Shown one piece after another: positions 18,557-27,631 of a stretch of DNA of 64,000 bases (position 1 is the stretch's first letter; the number at the start of each line of letters is the position of its first letter). The position numbers and the translations under genes are program-made. The DNA is taken from assembly GCF_000340885.1 (NCBI RefSeq), contig NC_020291.1:4029001-4093000 (forward strand). Reading direction: 5' to 3'. The notes below the pieces were generated by a model, which did not search any database, was not told the origin of the DNA, and saw nothing but the letters and a program-made list of their open reading frames with translations. This DNA is from Clostridium saccharoperbutylacetonicum N1-4(HMT). GTDB lineage: Bacteria > Bacillota > Clostridia > Clostridiales > Clostridiaceae.

Positions 18557-19582
18557 TTAAATCTTATTAATTATTGCCTTAGCTTCTGCTGATATTAAAT
18601 AATTATAAGTTGACTCAGGAATTAAATTTTTCAATTCCAAGAAATTATTTTCCTTAATTAATTTCCGTACTCTTGATGCACTTGTTATATTATTTCCAAA
18701 GCCTATTCTTGGAACTTCAATAACCTCAACTTCATAACTTGGTAATATTTCTTTCATTGTTTCATTATATGTTTTAGTAACTTCACATGTCGGTTCTTCA
18801 CCTATATATCTTTTGTTAATTCCTAGAGTTGGCACTATATATTCTGCAAAAATTTTAATATCTAATAAAGTATGAATTTTAACAACTTCATCTAATTTTT
18901 TTATAAAGTAAGATGGAAAAGTTGCACTTGAAATTATATACTCTTCACCCTTATGCAGCACTACATTTTTTAGATGCCTTAATCCTTCTTCAACTAATTT
19001 ATATCTAACGTTAGCTGAGAAAACTGATCTGTCTTCTGAAACTAAAAAAACATGAACTACATCACTTTCCTTAGCTGCTTTTTCAATCAAATATTTATGT
19101 CCTAATGTGAAAGGATTACAATTTACAACTACAGATGAAATTATTTTCCCTTCAACCTTTTTACTATGAATTCTTTCAAGAAAATTGCTTATTCCATTTG
19201 GATCGTTTTCTAATAATAGAACTTTTTTTGGCACTTCTTCAATTTTATAAAAGCCAAAATCTTTAAACATTTTATAATTATCTGGCTTTGTATATACAAA
19301 TAAATGATTATTACCTCTTCTATATTGTTCACTAATTAAATCAGATACTATTTTATTTGATATCCCCATCCCTTTATAATCTTCATCTACAGCTATACAT
19401 TTTAAAACTTTACTTTCGAATGAACCAGTAGCAATTAACTTACCATTATCATACAATGCAACTGTGTATTCTATATTGTTATCAAATCTCAAGCCTTGTC
19501 TGGTAAGAAACTCTTTTACCTCATTCAATTTTTTATAATCATTACCTTCAATAATTACCACTTCCAAATTAAGGTATTCCAT
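18557..19582 (-). CDS. citC: [citrate (pro-3S)-lyase] ligase
   Basis: 341 aa from the chosen start. It acetylates the citrate lyase prosthetic group using ATP and acetate. N-terminal GNAT-like domain (KCIAVDEDYKGMGISNKI near residue 68), then a nucleotidyltransferase domain: VVNCNPFTLGHKYLIEKAA (HxGH-like, near 150) and SASRVRKLI near 303. GAAGGAAG before the ATG at 19582 favours this start over 19669. First gene of the cit operon; four operator palindromes lie upstream. Confidence 0.94.
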   Translation of the reverse strand: MEYLNLEVVIIEGNDYKKLNEVKEFLTRQGLRFDNNIEYTVALYDNGKLIATGSFESKVLKCIAVDEDYKGMGISNKIVSDLISEQYRRGNNHLFVYTKPDNYKMFKDFGFYKIEEVPKKVLLLENDPNGISNFLERIHSKKVEGKIISSVVVNCNPFTLGHKYLIEKAAKESDVVHVFLVSEDRSVFSANVRYKLVEEGLRHLKNVVLHKGEEYIISSATFPSYFIKKLDEVVKIHTLLDIKIFAEYIVPTLGINKRYIGEEPTCEVTKTYNETMKEILPSYEVEVIEVPRIGFGNNITSASRVRKLIKENNFLELKNLIPESTYNYLISAEAKAIINKI

Positions 19583-19747
19583 ACCATCACTTCCTTCATA
19601 TTTATAGTAATATTTTATACACATTACATTATTTATAGCTTCATACCTGCTTTGAGCATCACTTCTCAATAATACAAAGCAAAGATTTTTATGACATATA
19701 CCTGATTAAAATCATATTCGGAGTTGTGATTAATAAAGGTTATACTT

Positions 19748-19765
19748 TTGTATACCTGTATACAA
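19748..19765. promoter_or_regulatory. GntR operator palindrome 1 (citC promoter region)
   Basis: TTGTATACCTGTATACAA, a near-perfect 18-bp palindrome about 165 bp before the citC ATG. Same sequence at 19789 and 19861, near copy at 20023. Confidence 0.8.
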
Positions 19766-19788
19766 TTTGAAATAGAGATAGAATGTTT

Positions 19789-19806
19789 TTGTATACCTGT
19801 ATACAA
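19789..19806. promoter_or_regulatory. GntR operator palindrome 2
   Basis: Identical to copy 1. The start-to-start distance of 41 bp is about four helical turns, so both sites face the same side of DNA. Confidence 0.8.
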
Positions 19807-19860
19807 TCTGTTTTGTAAAAATATATATCAAAATACTTTTTGTATATATCGCAATAGCTA

Positions 19861-19878
19861 TTGTATACCTGTATACAA
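19861..19878. promoter_or_regulatory. GntR operator palindrome 3
   Basis: Identical to copies 1 and 2; 72 bp from copy 2, about seven helical turns. Confidence 0.8.
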
Positions 19879-20022
19879 TTCACTAAAATAAAAAACTTTG
19901 CTTTCTACAATTGATATTATAATATATATTTTAATACATTGCAATCGTTTTTACAAAAAAAATCAGGAATATTTACGCTTTATGTCACATTGTATACAGA
20001 TATTCATTTTCATACTATGTAA

Positions 20023-20040
20023 AGTATACCTGTATACAAC
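20023..20040. promoter_or_regulatory. GntR operator palindrome 4 with nearby half site
   Basis: AGTATACCTGTATACAAC, differing only at the outer bases, just past the stop codon of the GntR gene. A half site, TTGTATACA, lies at 19990-19998. The whole 463-bp gap 19583-20045 is therefore a regulatory region for the cit operon. Confidence 0.7.
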
Positions 20041-20045
20041 TAAAA

Positions 20046-20720
20046 TTAAAACAAGTGAATTTCTTTTGATAAAAACCTCTTAGCATTTAATGTATGCTCT
20101 CTACCTATCTGTTCAGCTAATATTTCATCTTTATTCTCAAAAGCTTTAATTAATGCTTTATGTTCTTCCATGGCAATAATTCTTCTTTTATTCATAACCA
20201 ATGTGAAATTTCTTAGCTTTGATAAATATTCATAAATCTGTTTCATTTGATCTATAAGTCTTTGATTATTACTAAAATCCATTATAGTATTATGAAATTC
20301 ACCATGTAGTCTCCAGTATTCCTTAATATCATTATTATCAATACTTTGTTCCATTTTCAAAAGCATTTCTTTTAACCCTAATATTCGTGCTTCAGAAATA
20401 TTAGCACACGCTAATCTAAATGCTAATCCTTCAAGAACTTCTCTAATTTCATATATTTCTAAGATATCTCTCTTTGATATGCCTTTAACGATAGTACCTT
20501 TTCTAGGAACATTCTCTGCTAAACCTTCAATTTCTAATTGTCTAAACGCTTCTCTAACAGGTGTTCTACTTACTCCCATCCCCTCAGCAATAGACGTTTC
20601 TACTAATCTATCTCCAGGCTCAAAACTTCCATCCATGATTGCCTTCCTAAGCCTCTCAAGTACTATTTCCCTAATAGGTCTTAAATCAGTGCTCTCAATC
20701 TTTTCAAATATTTGGTCCAT
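20046..20720 (-). CDS. GntR family regulator (FadR subfamily), probable citrate operon regulator
   Basis: 224 aa. N-terminal winged helix: LRKAIMDGSFEPGDRLVE, then SRTPVREAFRQLEIEGL (recognition region, residues 51-67). C-terminal all-helical FCD ligand domain with metal-binding histidines (WRLHGEFHNTIM near residue 140; REHTLNAKRF near 208). FCD proteins sense carboxylic acids, often citrate. It lies between citG and citC, and palindromes of GntR type surround it, so it most likely controls the cit and aconitase units. Whether it activates (as CitO does in enterococci) or represses cannot be told from sequence. Confidence 0.92.
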   Translation of the reverse strand: MDQIFEKIESTDLRPIREIVLERLRKAIMDGSFEPGDRLVETSIAEGMGVSRTPVREAFRQLEIEGLAENVPRKGTIVKGISKRDILEIYEIREVLEGLAFRLACANISEARILGLKEMLLKMEQSIDNNDIKEYWRLHGEFHNTIMDFSNNQRLIDQMKQIYEYLSKLRNFTLVMNKRRIIAMEEHKALIKAFENKDEILAEQIGREHTLNAKRFLSKEIHLF

Positions 20721-20841
20721 TCATTCACTTCCTTACATCATGTCTATATTCTTTTATTTATCTTATATAAATATTACAACTATTATATTGTTATTGCTAC
20801 AATATTTACAAAAAAATGTTGTTTTCTATATAATATTATAC

Positions 20842-21720
20842 TTATATTCTAATATCTTTTATATATTCTTCTACAAGACTCAAAAACACTGTTATTCCTA
20901 ATAGATCTGCACTTCCCCCAGGACTAATGTTTCTTTTTATAAACTCTGTACATAAATTATTTATTTTCTCTCTTCCTTTTGCCGTTTTCATCCCTCCTAT
21001 TGCTATTATTTCTCGTGCTGATTCTTTAACTTCTTCTAACACTTCTACTGAATGTCTATAGATAATAGTAGAATCATTGCAAATTTGCATTATTCCAATA
21101 AGAGTGTGAACTAACCTATCATTAATACTTAATTCAAAATTCTCTTTATAAAAATTTAAAGAAAATTCAAAAACTGTTGGAATACCCCTTTCTACTTCTC
21201 CTCTTACTCCATCTGTTTTATATTTTAAAAATAATTTTTCACCATGGCTATTTGCATCAGATTTTTTTAAGGTTTCAAGTTCTTTCTTTACTATTCCTGC
21301 TGTCATCTCTTTTATGATACCTTGTATGTGTTCAAAACTCTTTTTCTCATAAATAACTTTTCCTATCGCAGCACATGTAATTCCCATTTGAAACAACATT
21401 CCTTTATGAGTATTTATGCCTTTAGTTTTTAGAAACATATCTTTTTCAGCTTTTATACCTATCTTCCTTATAGAATTAAATATTTCCTTACAGGACTTAT
21501 CTGAAAATCCTTCTTGAACAAATAGTGTAAAATATTGATTTAATGCTGATGCACTATCAATAAATGTGAAAAAGTTCATATCTTTATGAGCACCACAAGA
21601 TACTGGTGATACTAATCCTGGCGATGGATAGCAAGAGACTTCATATATCATAGCTTGAATTGCTAAGCCACTAATCCTCATTGCCACTTCGTTTATTTCA
21701 AACATCTTATTTCTATCCAT
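20842..21720 (-). CDS. citG: triphosphoribosyl-dephospho-CoA synthase
   Basis: 292 aa. It makes the citrate lyase prosthetic group precursor from ATP and dephospho-CoA. Seen: EVSCYPSPGLVSPVSCGAHKDM near residues 28-49, FLKTKGINTHKGMLFQMG near 97-114 and the C-terminal SPGGSADLLGITVFL near 266. GGAGA precedes the ATG. It is upstream of the GntR gene (121-bp gap), probably co-transcribed. Confidence 0.95.
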   Translation of the reverse strand: MDRNKMFEINEVAMRISGLAIQAMIYEVSCYPSPGLVSPVSCGAHKDMNFFTFIDSASALNQYFTLFVQEGFSDKSCKEIFNSIRKIGIKAEKDMFLKTKGINTHKGMLFQMGITCAAIGKVIYEKKSFEHIQGIIKEMTAGIVKKELETLKKSDANSHGEKLFLKYKTDGVRGEVERGIPTVFEFSLNFYKENFELSINDRLVHTLIGIMQICNDSTIIYRHSVEVLEEVKESAREIIAIGGMKTAKGREKINNLCTEFIKRNISPGGSADLLGITVFLSLVEEYIKDIRI

Positions 21721-21929
21721 TTATTTTCTCCACGCATCTTTTTTATATTTTTTGCATTATATGCAAAATTATTTAGCTAATTCACGTGATATTTTATCAC
21801 AATTAATATCGAAATACTATCTTAATTCCAACCATAGTAATATTTCTTGGTCTTTACTATTATAGATTTAAGCACTTGAGTCTATATATCACGTTATTTC
21901 TAAAGCTAACAAAATTCAACTTTCATTTT

Positions 21930-22371
21930 TATAGATATCCAAATTAATAATCAAACTTATTAATGGAATATAAATGCATCAGTGAGAAATTATAATCGTA
22001 ACGCTACACTAGAAATCAGATACATTTTTCTGGAAGCAGGCATGTGAAATTGAGCTGATGATGGTTCTTAAGCAGATAAGTGAAAGTCCAAATCTATGAT
22101 TTGGTTTCTTGAACTTAGTTAACTCATTCATAAGTTAACCTCCTTTAAAAAACTGATTTGGTGTGAATCGCTTACTCAGCGAACGAACGTGAGTCGAGTT
22201 TCCCCTACGGCTTGTTTTATTTACAGTTTGTCCAGGTTTTACATCTGGAACACGCTGAAATGACGATAAGCCCACATTTAGATCCTTCCAGCGAAAATTT
22301 CACTAGTCCTGTGGAAGATAAATGTATCATATCTCGGTAATTGTTGCATAAGACTAATTCTTGCTTTGGAC
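21930..22371. repeat. structured element copy B
   Basis: 442 bp; arms match copy A (2620-2929), including the terminal pairing GATACATTT/AAATGTATC and CAGG/CCTG. The centre is unrelated to that of copy A and is a string of hairpins (CCAAATC/GATTTGG; GTTAACT/AGTTAAC; ACTCA...TGAGT; CCAG...CTGG). On the minus strand the centre contains AAAGGAGG 7 nt before an ATG (separate entry). It lies in the 758-bp gap between the chemoreceptor and citG genes. Confidence 0.7.
22009..22131 (-). CDS. possible 40-residue ORF inside element copy B
   Basis: ATG at 22131 with an excellent AAAGGAGG site 7 nt upstream, and stop TAG at 22009. The peptide begins MNELTKFKKPNHRFGLSLI and ends KNVSDF. The start codon sits in the loop of a GTTAACT/AGTTAAC hairpin. 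The C-terminal half lies in the conserved arm; in copy A the same frame is preserved near the stop but is closed by TAA codons upstream, so coding is uncertain. Confidence 0.35.
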   Translation of the reverse strand: MNELTKFKKPNHRFGLSLICLRTIISSISHACFQKNVSDF

Positions 22372-22419
22372 ATCTATAATTAAAATCCAATAATTTTCTT
22401 TATTTGCACAATAAAAAAT

Positions 22420-22454
22420 GCAGATTATATTGTTTTTTCTCCAATACGATCTGC
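22420..22454 (-). terminator. intrinsic terminator of the chemoreceptor gene
   Basis: GCAGAT (22420-22425) pairs with ATCTGC (22449-22454), with CAATAT/GTATTG pairing inside; the minus-strand exit reads ATTTTTTATTG. It lies 25 bp past the stop. Confidence 0.75.
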
Positions 22455-22478
22455 TGTTTAATTGCTTCTATAATAGTA

Positions 22479-24200
22479 TTATATACTAAATTTTTCTGCT
22501 AAACCAATTAATACTTGAGCAGTTTCAGCTTGACTTTGTGCTGATTTTGCAACTTCTGAAACTGCATGGGTCGTTTCATTTATACTGACTAATATATCCT
22601 CAGAATTATTAGCTGATTCTACAGATGTAGATGCTAATTCCTCTAATGCATGATTTATTTGATTTATGACTTCATTCATCTGCTCAGACGAATTTGCTAT
22701 ATCACGTGCTACGTCATTAACAAATTCAGCATCCTTTTCATATTGAACTCCTGTTTCTTTAAGTAATTCATAACTTGGTCTAACGTTATTTTCAAGATAT
22801 TCTAATACTTCTTGTCCACTTTGTGAAATATTATCAAATGCTTCTTGTACTTTATAAACCATTCTTTGAATACTTACAACAGCATTTGAAGATTGTTCTG
22901 CAAGGGTTCTTACTTCTTCCGCTACTACAGCAAAACCTTTACCCATTTCTCCTGCTCTTGCTGCTTCAATTGCCGCATTTAGTGCAAGCAGATTTGTTTG
23001 CTCAGCTATCTCGCCAATTGAATCTGCCATAAGTTTAACACTTTGCACAACTTTTCCATCTTCTATCGCTTTCAAAATATTTTTCCTATTTTCTTCATAT
23101 ATTATATTTCCTTGTTCTATATTATCATTTGCCTTTTCTTTTATCTTAATAGCTCTTTCTTTAATTTCAATTGCAGACTTAAAACTAATATTTGATTTCT
23201 TTGTTAATTCATTTGTTGCATTTCCTATTTCTTCTGCTGAAGCACTAACTTCTTGAGTTGTAGCGCTTAAATCTTGAATTCCCCTAGCTATTCTCTCAGT
23301 AGATTCATTAACCAATACCATCTTCGAAGATACTTCTTCTGATGTAGCTGATAATTGTTCACTAGCAGCACTAATATCACTTGCATTGTTAACTATCTCC
23401 GTTATAAGCGCCTTCATGTTGTCTTTCGCTTTATTTAAAGAATTAGCAACTTCACCAAACTCATCTTTAGAATTAATATCTACATTTTTAGTCAAATCCC
23501 CTTCACCCAATGCAATAGAAAATTTAACAATTTTCTTTAATGACTTTGAAGTAACTAATGATATTAAAACGCCAAGCATTATAGCTATAATTAATCCTAA
23601 TGCTGTAATTCCTAGAACCATAATTTTAGAACCATTATATGCTATTAAGTTATTCTCAGCTGCGGTGTCTGCCTCACTCATATTAGTATTTATTATTTCA
23701 TCAAGTGCTTTAAAAAGACCCGTTCTAGTAGCAGTCATTCCAGAAAGCTGTTTTTGAGCAGTTGGATAATCTCCATCCAGAACTGCATTAGATACCTTCT
23801 CTCCTATGCCTAAATATTCTTTTGATAGATTTTCTATTTTATTTAAAGATGCATTTTCCTTATCTGTAGAAAAATTATCCTTATAATTTACTAAAAGGTC
23901 GTTAGCTTTCTTGGTTGAATCCTTAAAATCATTTACTAGTCCGTCTAATTCACTTTTCTCTATTTTTTCCTTGTAAGTCATTTTTAATAATGTGGCTCTA
24001 ATATTAAGATAATTTTGTTCTATGTTATTTAGTTGTTCTACTGATTTGAGATTGACATCGTGCATTAACATTGAATTTGACTTTATCTTATCCATATTAT
24101 ATATTCCTATTCCCCCTACAATTCCTATAAACATGGATAAAAATATAAATATAGAAATCAATTTAGTCATCATTTTAAGGTTATTAAACCTTCGCATCAT
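22479..24200 (-). CDS. methyl-accepting chemotaxis protein
   Basis: 573 aa. TM1 near residues 12-32, an extracellular four-helix-bundle sensor (about 33-190), TM2 near 195-217, then HAMP and the cytoplasmic signalling domain. The hairpin tip has the canonical [19 protein letters not shown] near residue 405, followed by [23 protein letters not shown] lies 8 nt before the ATG at 24200; the frame upstream starts with TTG and lacks spacing. Ligand unknown; it stands next to the citrate cluster but is separated by a terminator and the structured element. Confidence 0.95.
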   Translation of the reverse strand: MMRRFNNLKMMTKLISIFIFLSMFIGIVGGIGIYNMDKIKSNSMLMHDVNLKSVEQLNNIEQNYLNIRATLLKMTYKEKIEKSELDGLVNDFKDSTKKANDLLVNYKDNFSTDKENASLNKIENLSKEYLGIGEKVSNAVLDGDYPTAQKQLSGMTATRTGLFKALDEIINTNMSEADTAAENNLIAYNGSKIMVLGITALGLIIAIMLGVLISLVTSKSLKKIVKFSIALGEGDLTKNVDINSKDEFGEVANSLNKAKDNMKALITEIVNNASDISAASEQLSATSEEVSSKMVLVNESTERIARGIQDLSATTQEVSASAEEIGNATNELTKKSNISFKSAIEIKERAIKIKEKANDNIEQGNIIYEENRKNILKAIEDGKVVQSVKLMADSIGEIAEQTNLLALNAAIEAARAGEMGKGFAVVAEEVRTLAEQSSNAVVSIQRMVYKVQEAFDNISQSGQEVLEYLENNVRPSYELLKETGVQYEKDAEFVNDVARDIANSSEQMNEVINQINHALEELASTSVESANNSEDILVSINETTHAVSEVAKSAQSQAETAQVLIGLAEKFSI

Positions 24201-24394
24201 ATGCATTTCCTCCAATTCGATAAATTATTCACTCTATTTGTCGTATATTATCGAAGATGCTTTAGTTGTTATTTATTTTTTACATTAATAAAACTCTAAT
24301 TAAATTTTATATGCAAAATGTATACAATTAATACAACCACTTCAATTTAATAGCATATAAATCTTTAACCTTTGCCTTTCTTATGCATTTAAAA

Positions 24395-25342
24395 TTAAGT
24401 AATAGCATTATATTTCTTTTTAGCTATATTAATAAATTCCTTTGCTGCTTGTGATATATATCGATTTTTTTGATAACCTATAGCAAGTGTGCCGTGTGTC
24501 TTATTGTATTGTAACTGATAAATATTAACACCAAGCAAGGTATTCTCATCGAATACCAACTTTTTATTATTCATTAATGTTTTAGGATAGAAGGTAATCC
24601 CCATTCCCTTTACTGAAAGTGCTAACACTGTTTCAATACTTTCTGTCTCTAAAATAATATTAGGTTTTATCTGCTTTTCCTTAAACATTTCATCTGCAAC
24701 AATTCTAACGCTATTTTTTGCATTAACCATTAAGAATGGACAATTTTTTAGTAATGAAATATCAACCTCTTTTTCAAGTTTTCTTTTTACTATACCATAA
24801 CTATCCGGAAAGTACTTAGCTAATATATTATCTGGAACAATCATTAGAATTTCTTCATTACAAAGCGGTACACATTCAACATTCTCAACATTAAATGGTA
24901 ACATTCCAACAATTAAATCTACATTGCCGCGAAATAATGCTGAATCTAATTCCTTTGAATTTCCTTCAAACAAATGCAGATTAATGCTCGGAAATTTTTC
25001 ATTATATAACGGTAATATCTCAGGTAAAAAAGCTCTTCCTCTTGTATGAGATATACCTATATATAAATCTCCTCGCTTAAAGTCTTTGATATCTACCAGT
25101 TCTTTTACAGATTGTTTCTTTAAATCTAACATTTTTGTAGCATTTTTCACCAAACTCTTTCCTGCCGGCGTTAAGGTTAATGGAACTGTTCGATTAAATA
25201 GTTCTACTTCTAAATCATTTTCAAGCTTTGAAATATGACAACTCAACGATTGCTGGGAAATAAATAATTTTTTTGCTGCTTTAGTAAAATTCAGTTCTTC
25301 TGCTACCACTAAAAAGTACTCTAAATTAAGAAAATTCACCAT
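24395..25342 (-). CDS. LysR family transcriptional regulator
   Basis: 315 aa. N-terminal helix-turn-helix EELNFTKAAKKLFISQQSLSCHISKLE (residues 15-41), then a periplasmic-binding-like effector domain with the usual GNSKELDSALFRGNVDLIVG segment near 124. It follows alsS by about 70 bp on the same strand. AlsR-type LysR regulators control acetolactate genes, usually divergently; here the tandem order suggests it may be co-transcribed with alsS. Effector unknown (acetate is known for AlsR). Confidence 0.9.
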   Translation of the reverse strand: MVNFLNLEYFLVVAEELNFTKAAKKLFISQQSLSCHISKLENDLEVELFNRTVPLTLTPAGKSLVKNATKMLDLKKQSVKELVDIKDFKRGDLYIGISHTRGRAFLPEILPLYNEKFPSINLHLFEGNSKELDSALFRGNVDLIVGMLPFNVENVECVPLCNEEILMIVPDNILAKYFPDSYGIVKRKLEKEVDISLLKNCPFLMVNAKNSVRIVADEMFKEKQIKPNIILETESIETVLALSVKGMGITFYPKTLMNNKKLVFDENTLLGVNIYQLQYNKTHGTLAIGYQKNRYISQAAKEFINIAKKKYNAIT

Positions 25343-25415
25343 ATTCTAACCCTACTTCTACCTTATTTAAATTTGAAGTATTAAATCAATATAAAATAAT
25401 TTTCATTGCTTTATA

Positions 25416-27086
25416 TTAAATATTTTTATAAACTTCACTTAAATGATTTGTTAATTTTACATTCTCATTATAATCAACTTGACAATCAATAACTACTGGC
25501 ACCACTTGTTTAAATGCCTCTTCCAAGGTTGGAATTAAATCTTCTGCCTTTTCTACACGATAACCTTTTGCATACATACTTTCAGCAAATTTTACAAAAT
25601 CAGGATTCGTAAAATCTACATAGCAGCTCTTGCCATATTGATCTTCTTGTTTCCATTTTATCAAACCATAATTACTATCATTGAATATTAAAACCACAAT
25701 TGGTGTTCCAATACGTAATGCTGTTTCTAATTCCTGATTATTCATCATGAATCCGCCATCACCAACTATAGCTAGTACTTTCTTATCTGGATTTATTAAT
25801 TTTGCCGCAACTGCACCTGGAAGACCAATTCCCATAGTGGCAAAACCATTTGAAATAATACATGTATTTGGTTCATAACAATTATAGTGCCTTGCTATCC
25901 ACATTTTATGAGCACCAACATCCGAAATAACAATATCACTTGGCCCCATAACCTTTCTGACATCATTTAAAATTCTTTGAGGTTTCATTGGAAAAGCACT
26001 ATCATCTGCATAGCTCTCATGCTCAGCTACCATTTTTTCTTTTATCTCTAATGCTTTTATTGGTTCTACTTTTCTTGATGTTCTTCTCATTATATTATAA
26101 AGTGAATCTGAAATATCCCCAACGACTTCTACAACTGGTTGATAAAGCTTGTTAATATGAGCTTGACTTGTGTCTATATGTACAATTTGAATATTTCCAT
26201 TTATATTCCACTTTGCCGGAGCATATTCTACAATATCATATCCTATTGCAATCACTAAATCAGCCTCTTCAATAATTTTGTTAACATAGTCTTTTTGTGG
26301 AATACCTATTGTCCACATTGAATATTTATTATCAAAAGGAATAATTCCTTTTGCCATCATTGTATTAATTACAGGAATCTTTAATTTTGATGCAAATTCT
26401 GTAACTGCTTTTCCAGAATTATTTCTAATAGCACTACTTCCTGCTAAAATAATAGGATTCTTAGCTTTAAATATTTCGCCTGCTGCTTCTTCGATAGTTG
26501 TTAAATCTGCATGCTCTTTGGGTTGAACCTTTCTTTGTAAAGGCTTTTCACCAATGCTTACAGGCATTTTTGCAATATTTACTGGTAAATCAATGTGACA
26601 TGCTCCTGGCTTTTCGCTTTCAGCATATTTAAACGCAAGTCTTACAATTTCGTTTACAGTATCAGGACGCACAATTTGCTTGGTTTTCCTTGTTATTGGT
26701 TCAAACATCTTGCAAAGGTCTAAAAACTGATGCGATGTAATATGCATTCTCTCAGTACCAACTTGTCCTGTAATTGCAACAAGTGGAGCACCATCACTAT
26801 CAGCATCAGCAACACCCGTTACTAAGTTAGTTGCTCCAGGTCCCAATGTTGATAAACAAACACCTGCTTTTCCTGTTAAACGGCCATAAACATCTGCCAT
26901 GAAAGCTGCGCCTTGTTCATGGCGAGTTGTAATAAATTTAATATTTGAGTTCAAAATTGCATTCATTACTTCTAAATTTTCTTCACCTGGAATACCAAAA
27001 ATGTATTCTACTCCTTCAGCTTCAAGGCACTTTACCAACATTTCCGCAGTATTCAATTGATTTACTTTCTTTTCTTCAGTATTCAT
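25416..27086 (-). CDS. alsS: acetolactate synthase, catabolic
   Basis: 556 aa from the chosen start. It condenses two pyruvates to 2-acetolactate with thiamine diphosphate. Seen: the catalytic Glu in FGIPGEENLEVM near residue 35, the TPP-binding GDGGFMMNNQELETA followed by NDSNYGL (near residues 445-475), and GATNLVTGVADADSD near 85. The catabolic type is suggested by its single gene, no IlvN small subunit and a LysR regulator alongside. GGGAG precedes the ATG at 27086 better than it fits 27101. No budA decarboxylase is in the window. Confidence 0.9.
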   Translation of the reverse strand: MNTEEKKVNQLNTAEMLVKCLEAEGVEYIFGIPGEENLEVMNAILNSNIKFITTRHEQGAAFMADVYGRLTGKAGVCLSTLGPGATNLVTGVADADSDGAPLVAITGQVGTERMHITSHQFLDLCKMFEPITRKTKQIVRPDTVNEIVRLAFKYAESEKPGACHIDLPVNIAKMPVSIGEKPLQRKVQPKEHADLTTIEEAAGEIFKAKNPIILAGSSAIRNNSGKAVTEFASKLKIPVINTMMAKGIIPFDNKYSMWTIGIPQKDYVNKIIEEADLVIAIGYDIVEYAPAKWNINGNIQIVHIDTSQAHINKLYQPVVEVVGDISDSLYNIMRRTSRKVEPIKALEIKEKMVAEHESYADDSAFPMKPQRILNDVRKVMGPSDIVISDVGAHKMWIARHYNCYEPNTCIISNGFATMGIGLPGAVAAKLINPDKKVLAIVGDGGFMMNNQELETALRIGTPIVVLIFNDSNYGLIKWKQEDQYGKSCYVDFTNPDFVKFAESMYAKGYRVEKAEDLIPTLEEAFKQVVPVVIDCQVDYNENVKLTNHLSEVYKNI

Positions 27087-27631
27087 CTTGAAATCTCCCA
27101 TCTCATTATATTTAATAATTTATATATATTATTGTATCATTCAAGAGCTAGTATTTATAACTTATATCTTTAGATCCCTTTTTAACAAATAATTTCTTAA
27201 TTTATAACTTTTTCTAAAATATCATACTATAATAAATAATGTTTTTCCAACACCTTTTACCTCGACTTATTACAACCAAATGATTGTAATAAAGCCAAAA
27301 TATACTACATAAGAACGCAATATGAATTTTAGGAAATATAAGAAACACCCTATATTTCTCCAGTTAATTCAGTAAAAGGCTATAACCTTCAACAAAGTTT
27401 CCTTAATATTTAACTACTCCTCTTATTCCTAAATGCTTAAATTAAAACTCAAAATAACCTCTTAACTTTTTCATTCAAATTATTATAATACATAGATTTT
27501 TAAATATAGAATAAATTTTTCATTGAGAGACAATCTAGTATTAAATATAGTAATTTAACAAATATGAATCTATTAAGCTGTTATGAAAAAATAGCTTGAT
27601 TATTCATAGAATTACTCCATGGAGGTTTTAT
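27087..27631. other. 545-bp divergent intergenic region
   Basis: Holds the promoters of alsS (minus) and of the binding protein (plus), but no ORF I support. TTATTACAA-n8-TTGTAATAA (27267-27292) is a perfect 9-bp inverted repeat about 180 bp before alsS and could be a regulator site or hairpin. Confidence 0.4.
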
